DNA of 10,226 nt from Chitinophagales bacterium (GTDB lineage: Bacteria > Bacteroidota > Bacteroidia > Chitinophagales > Chitinophagaceae), in the NCBI GenBank assembly GCA_025355935.1, contig JANXYS010000005.1, positions 1 to 10,226 on the forward strand. The letters are read 5' to 3'. Below the pieces are notes generated by a model. That model was given only the letters and a program-made list of their open reading frames with translations, did no database searches and was not told the DNA's origin. Below, in pieces: positions 6,932 to 10,226 of the stretch. Numbering within the stretch: the stretch's first letter is position 1; each line of letters starts with the position of its first letter. Made by a program: the position numbers and the translations under genes.

Positions 6932-7243
6932 ACCTTAAAGGCTTTAAAAGCCATGGGCTATGAGGATTTTGAAACGTTTGGTTTTGATAGTAAAAAAGGT
7001 ACCTACTACGGCTATAAAGCCTCGGAATTCAAAAAAATACTGGAAGATTTACAAATTACCGCCTCTAGCGGTCATTATGGCTTTTCCTCTTACCTCGACA
7101 AGCCTAATGATGATCTAAATCGTTTTGTAGATCAATGTATAGTAGGGGCACTGACATTAGACATGAAATACATCACCTGGCCATGGATCGCTCCGGAACA
7201 AAGGACTATTGATAATTTCAAGTTGATGTCGGGTAAACTCAAT
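6932..7243 (+). pseudogene. Sugar phosphate isomerase/epimerase fragment, truncated at both ends
   Basis: In the frame of 6932-7243, two shifted from the TPR gene, the translation reads T-L-K-A-L-K-A-M-G-Y-E-D-F-E-T-F-G-F, Y-G-Y-K-A-S-E-F-K-K-I-L-E-D-L, S-S-G-H-Y, D-M-K-Y-I-T-W-P-W-I and R-T-I-D-N-F-K-L-M-S-G-K-L-N. This is the order of the early strands of a xylose-isomerase-like TIM barrel of the sugar phosphate isomerase/epimerase family, common in Bacteroidota and usually about 280-310 residues. The signal/Tat region and first strand are missing on the left, where it is fused to the TPR gene. The metal-binding Glu/Asp/His residues in the second half are missing on the right, because the insertion sequence starts exactly after the Asn codon at 7241-7243. 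No start codon or ribosome site belongs to it, so it cannot be functional. Confidence 0.8.
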
Positions 7244-7248
7244 TGTAT

Positions 7249-7459
7249 AATCCGGTCCATGTTGACCACCGATTCCTATCATGCTGACCACCGATTCCGG
7301 TGATATTGACCACCTTTAATTTATGGCCATCCATCTTGTTTTTTCAGGATCATTCCGATGATGTTGACCACCCTGGTATTAAATACGTGGCGCGACATTC
7401 CGGCTATTGTGACCACTTAACAATAAATGGAACCTGTCATTCCGGCGATGTTGACCAGC
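7249..7459 (+). repeat. Left-end terminal repeat array of the IS (six 22-bp units)
   Basis: Units at 7249-7270, 7271-7292 and 7293-7314 are directly head to tail. Three more follow at 7351-7372, 7396-7417 and 7438-7459. The consensus is about ATTCCGGTGATGTTGACCACC; the TGACCA core is in all six. They are probable IstA binding sites and may overlap the istA promoter. Confidence 0.85.
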
Positions 7460-7519
7460 TTCAAGGCTTAGTTCTCTGTAATCGTTTTGCTTTGCAGTTT
7501 TATCTAAACACTGCAATTG

Positions 7520-9070
7520 ATGGCTGGAAAAACGATTATTATGAGTAAAGTAAAACAGATTGTAAGGCTTCGTGCCAATGGTGTAGCCCTGCAAACCATT
7601 GCAAAGGCAGTTGATATATCCAGAAACACAGTTAAGAAATACCTGCGGCTTATTGAAGTTAAAATGCTGGGTTATGATGAATTGTTGTTAATGGATGATA
7701 CTATTTTGGATGCCTTAATGCAGGATCCAGGTTTAGTGGATGATAGTCGCTTTGCATCCTTGTCTACACTGTTTCCTTATTTTGAAAAAGAGCTTCCACG
7801 TGTTGGGGTTACCCGGTGGGTATTGTGGGGAGAGTACAGGCTACAGTATCCCGGGGGATATAGTTATTCCCAGTTCTGCGATCACTTTAAGCAATGGAAG
7901 ATCAGCCGGTCTGCTACGCTGCACTTTACACACGAGCCAGGCGATAAACTCTTTATTGATTTTACTGGTAAAAAGCTCTCCTGGGTAGATCCGCAAACAG
8001 GAGAGATTACTCAAGTGGAAGTATATGTGGCTTTGCTTGGCTATAGCCAGTTAACCTATGTACAGGCAGTTGCTTCACAAAAGAAAGAAGACTTTATCTA
8101 TGCGACAGAAAATGCACTTCATTTTTTTGGGGGAGTTCCCAGAGTACTGGTACCAGATAACCTGAAGAGCGCTGTACATAAGGCAGATAAATACGAAGCC
8201 ACCTTGAACAATGCCTTTATGGACTTCGCTAATCATTACGGTACCACCATACTGCCTGCCCGAAGCTATAAGCCCCGGGATAAGGCCCACGTGGAGAAAG
8301 CGGTCAACATTGCTTACTCCAGGATTTTTGCGCCTTTACGCAACCAGGTATTTTATAGTCTTGCTTCACTCAATAAAGCCATCGGACAACGCTTAGTGCT
8401 ACATAACGGCCAATGCTTCCAGCAGCGCCCTGAGAACCGCCAGCAACTTTTTGAACAGTCCGAGAAACACCTGCTCGCAGCCCTTCCCTCCCAGCGATAT
8501 GAAATAAAATCCTTTAGGGAGGTAACGGTAATGAAGACAGGGCATATACAACTTTGCGAAGACAAACATTACTACAGTGTACCCTACCGGTTTATAGGAT
8601 GTAAGGTCAAATTGATTTACTCCTGTTCGCAGGTCTCTATCTTCTGCAATAAGGAACGTATTGCCTATCATATCCGGAGTCTCAAACGTCATGGATACAG
8701 CACCATTAAAGAACACCTGTCATCAAGCCATCAGTTTGTTACAGAATGGAATCCTGAGAAGTTTACCGGCTGGGCTCAGGGAATCGATCCGCAGGTAAGG
8801 GATTACATTGCCCGGATTCTGGATACAGCCGCTTATCCTGAACAGGCTTATCGTAGTTGTGTGGGTATCCTATCCTATGAAAAGAAAGTAGGTAGGGAGC
8901 GGTTGATCAAAGCTGTTGAACGAGCCATCTTTTATGGAGCCTACAATTACACCATCATTAAAAAGATCCTGCAGGGAGGTCTGGATCAGATCTTACCTGA
9001 AGACGATATACATCCCTGTGGTCCTCTTCCTGCACATGACAATATCCGGGGTCCTCAGTCGTATCAGTAA
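7520..9070 (+). CDS. istA: IS21-family transposase IstA
   Basis: This is the DDE transposase of the insertion sequence, which joins the element's ends to target DNA. From the ATG at 7520 the product is 516 residues (in-frame TTG at 7517 and ATG at 7541 are alternatives). An N-terminal helix-turn-helix of about residues 8-43 (I-V-R-L-R-A-N-G-V...I-S-R-N-T-V-K-K-Y-L) should bind the terminal repeats. The integrase core (rve) carries D147 in L-F-I-D-F, D213 in V-P-D-N-L, and E259 in D-K-A-H-V-E-K, the complete catalytic triad. The C-terminal part includes a Y-Y-S-V-P-Y segment typical of IstA. The length agrees with the family, and no frameshift is seen. istB follows after 33 bases, so they are probably co-transcribed. 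A predicted -35/-10 pair cannot be assigned confidently. Confidence 0.95.
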   Translation: MAGKTIIMSKVKQIVRLRANGVALQTIAKAVDISRNTVKKYLRLIEVKMLGYDELLLMDDTILDALMQDPGLVDDSRFASLSTLFPYFEKELPRVGVTRWVLWGEYRLQYPGGYSYSQFCDHFKQWKISRSATLHFTHEPGDKLFIDFTGKKLSWVDPQTGEITQVEVYVALLGYSQLTYVQAVASQKKEDFIYATENALHFFGGVPRVLVPDNLKSAVHKADKYEATLNNAFMDFANHYGTTILPARSYKPRDKAHVEKAVNIAYSRIFAPLRNQVFYSLASLNKAIGQRLVLHNGQCFQQRPENRQQLFEQSEKHLLAALPSQRYEIKSFREVTVMKTGHIQLCEDKHYYSVPYRFIGCKVKLIYSCSQVSIFCNKERIAYHIRSLKRHGYSTIKEHLSSSHQFVTEWNPEKFTGWAQGIDPQVRDYIARILDTAAYPEQAYRSCVGILSYEKKVGRERLIKAVERAIFYGAYNYTIIKKILQGGLDQILPEDDIHPCGPLPAHDNIRGPQSYQ

Positions 9071-9103
9071 CCATCTTCATTAATCACCTAAATAAACATT
9101 ACC

Positions 9104-9823
9104 ATGAGTAGTACCATCCTCAACAAAATGTCTCACATGAAAATGCACGGCATGCAACGCATGTACCAAACCATGCTTGACAGCCATCAGCATCAAGATC
9201 TCACACACGATGAGTTTATCAATACCCTTATACAATCAGAATGGGAGGATCGTGAACATCAAAAAATAAGCCGGCACATCCGGCTGGCTAAGTTCCGCTA
9301 TGGAGCCTCTATCGAAGAACTGAATTTTACAGCAAGCCGGGGCCTGGATAAAACACAGGTATTACGATTAGCTGAGGGCAGCTTTATCCAAAAAAAAGAA
9401 AATATCCTGATAACCGGCCCCACCGGTGTAGGAAAAAGTTACCTGGCTTCGGCATTAGGTCAACAAGCCTGTCAGCTTGGATACCGAACCCTTTATTTTA
9501 ATACGCAGAAAGTTTTCCCTAAGTTAAAGATGATGAAAGCAGATGGATCCTACACACGTGAGATCAGTAAGATTGAAAAATATGATCTGTTGATCCTGGA
9601 TGACTTTGGACTTGCGCCTTTTGATAACACTGCCAGAATGATCCTGCTGGAAATAATTGAGGACCGGCATGGGAGAAAATCAACCATCATCAGTTCCCAG
9701 TTACCTGTAGCGAAATGGTATGAAGTGATTGGCGACAGTACGGTGGCTGACGCCATACTGGATAGAATGGTCCATACAGCACATCGACTGGAATTAAAAG
9801 GAGAATCTTTAAGAAAGAAATAG
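9104..9823 (+). CDS. istB: IS21-family AAA+ ATPase IstB (transposition helper)
   Basis: IstB is the DnaC/DnaA-like AAA+ partner that remodels target DNA and activates IstA. The 239-residue product has an N-terminal helical region (1-95), Walker A G105-P-T-G-V-G-K-S112, Walker B L-L-I-L-D-D-F-G (162-169), a sensor-1 segment T-I-I-S-S-Q (194-199), and a C-terminal D-R-M-V-H-T-A-H-R-L (220-229) with the conserved Arg residues of the family. Length and motifs are normal for an intact IstB. The region before the ATG is A/T-rich without a Shine-Dalgarno. The stop codon is 116 bases from the IS right end. Confidence 0.95.
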   Translation: MSSTILNKMSHMKMHGMQRMYQTMLDSHQHQDLTHDEFINTLIQSEWEDREHQKISRHIRLAKFRYGASIEELNFTASRGLDKTQVLRLAEGSFIQKKENILITGPTGVGKSYLASALGQQACQLGYRTLYFNTQKVFPKLKMMKADGSYTREISKIEKYDLLILDDFGLAPFDNTARMILLEIIEDRHGRKSTIISSQLPVAKWYEVIGDSTVADAILDRMVHTAHRLELKGESLRKK

Positions 9824-9892
9824 AACCCATACTTTTACAAATCAGTTCTTAGAAATTATTACAGAAACTACCCTGAGGGATTAAATCAAAGG

Positions 9893-9934
9893 GGTGGTCA
9901 GCATCACCGGATCGGTGGTCAACATCATCGGAAT
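9893..9934 (-). repeat. Right-end terminal repeats of the IS (two units)
   Basis: Two 21-base copies (9893-9913 and 9914-9934) lie head to tail in inverse orientation to the left array. Read on the minus strand they give ATTCCGATGATGTTGACCACC and then GATCCGGTGATGCTGACCACC. They define the right end together with TGTAT ending at 9939. Confidence 0.85.
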
Positions 9935-9939
9935 ATACA

Positions 9940-10226
9940 CGGGGTGAAACTAATTCAGCAGCATTGCTTTCAAGTTCTATCGGGATAATCCGACAGCAAT
10001 GGTTATAATAGTGAATGTTTCACAGCCTCCCAACAAGCACTCCCGGCCCTGATTTATTAAGCCGTGTTTGAAAGTTCAGATGGCCGGCAGCCTGCACACT
10101 CGTATGCAGAGACTTGATTGGCACCGGACCTTATAATGTACGGGTAAATAATAAGGTTGCCGTTAAATAGCGTCCATTGTTCCGTTACTTCCAACAAAAA
10201 AAGGATTTCCCACCGAGGCAGGAAAC
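9940..10226. other. Right flank of the IS, no recognised gene; several hairpins
   Basis: No frame here continues the disrupted isomerase. Short open frames exist on both strands. One on the minus strand runs from the window edge to a stop at 10057-10059 (at least 56 codons, no recognised motif). One on the plus strand ends at 10168-10170 with G-P-Y-N-V-R-V-N-N-K-V-A-V-K, which could be a decayed C-terminus. Hairpin-forming sequences include CTGCA/TGCAG around 10092-10109 and a bulged stem GGCA-ACCTTAT (10120-10134) with ATAAGGT-TGCC (10151-10161). Whether this is an RNA, a repeat element or decayed coding DNA cannot be decided from the sequence. Confidence 0.4.

Larger units (their letters stand above)
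7244..9939 (+). mobile_element. IS21-family insertion sequence (2,696 bp, complete)
   Basis: The element has an IS21-type istA-istB pair between related ends. The left end reads TGTATAATCCG, then ATGTTGACCACCGAT. The right end read inward reads TGTATATTCCG, then the same ATGTTGACCACCGAT. Multiple 22-base subterminal repeats are present (six left, two right), as expected of IS21 elements, where they are taken to be transposase binding sites. Both genes are intact, so the element may be active. No exact 4-8 bp target duplication is visible: CTCAAT precedes it and CGGGGT follows. Confidence 0.88.

Noticed and set aside
7249..7459. CRISPR-like array of short repeats
   Set aside because: The repeats are imperfect, irregularly spaced, partly without spacers, and are mirrored at the other end of an IS21 element, so they are transposon terminal repeats.
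7300..7548. ORF across the IS left-end repeats
   Set aside because: It is generated by the terminal repeat array and spacer, and its translation has no coding character beyond the repeats.

Overview
The window looks like chromosomal DNA of a Bacteroidota bacterium, most likely Chitinophagales/Sphingobacteriales. Evidence: AT-rich intergenic DNA, few Shine-Dalgarno sequences, a promoter of the TTTG/TAnnTTTG type, a LytS/LytTR two-component operon, a lipoprotein whose mature N-terminus (C-Q-K-D) resembles the Bacteroidota surface-export signal, and a RAYT-type transposase remnant. The genus is inference only.

Left part (1-892): the C-terminal 39 codons of a DUF4242-type protein, then a frameshifted, insertion-bearing remnant of a RAYT/Y1 (Transposase_17) transposase, a 12-bp inverted repeat behind it that could be its REP-like structure, and two strong hairpin terminators. 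The second terminator, a perfect 28-bp inverted repeat, closes the minus-strand gene that follows.

Centre (893-5611): a minus-strand vanadium haloperoxidase/PAP2-superfamily lipoprotein (893-2269) diverges from a tightly overlapping three-gene operon: LytS-like protein 1 (2528-3655), LytS-like kinase 2 (3652-4845) and a LytTR response regulator (4838-5611). Kinase 2 has all its catalytic boxes. Protein 1 has lost the phosphoacceptor His, the ATP-binding Asn and the G-box, so it appears to be a pseudokinase kept beside its active paralogue. This is the most interesting biology in the window.

Right part (5612-10226) is a mobile-element graveyard. It contains a 163-bp element bounded by inverted 29-nt hairpin arms (5707-5869). 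Next is a broken TPR-like gene (nonsense codon at 6696) fused at about 6930 to an N-terminally truncated sugar phosphate isomerase/epimerase. That fragment is itself cut off at 7243 by a complete IS21-family insertion sequence (7244-9939; istA, istB, six left and two right 22-bp terminal repeats). The DNA right of the IS does not resume the isomerase and no exact target duplication is visible, so the IS boundary probably also marks a deletion or rearrangement. The last 287 bases contain hairpins but no gene I can recognise.
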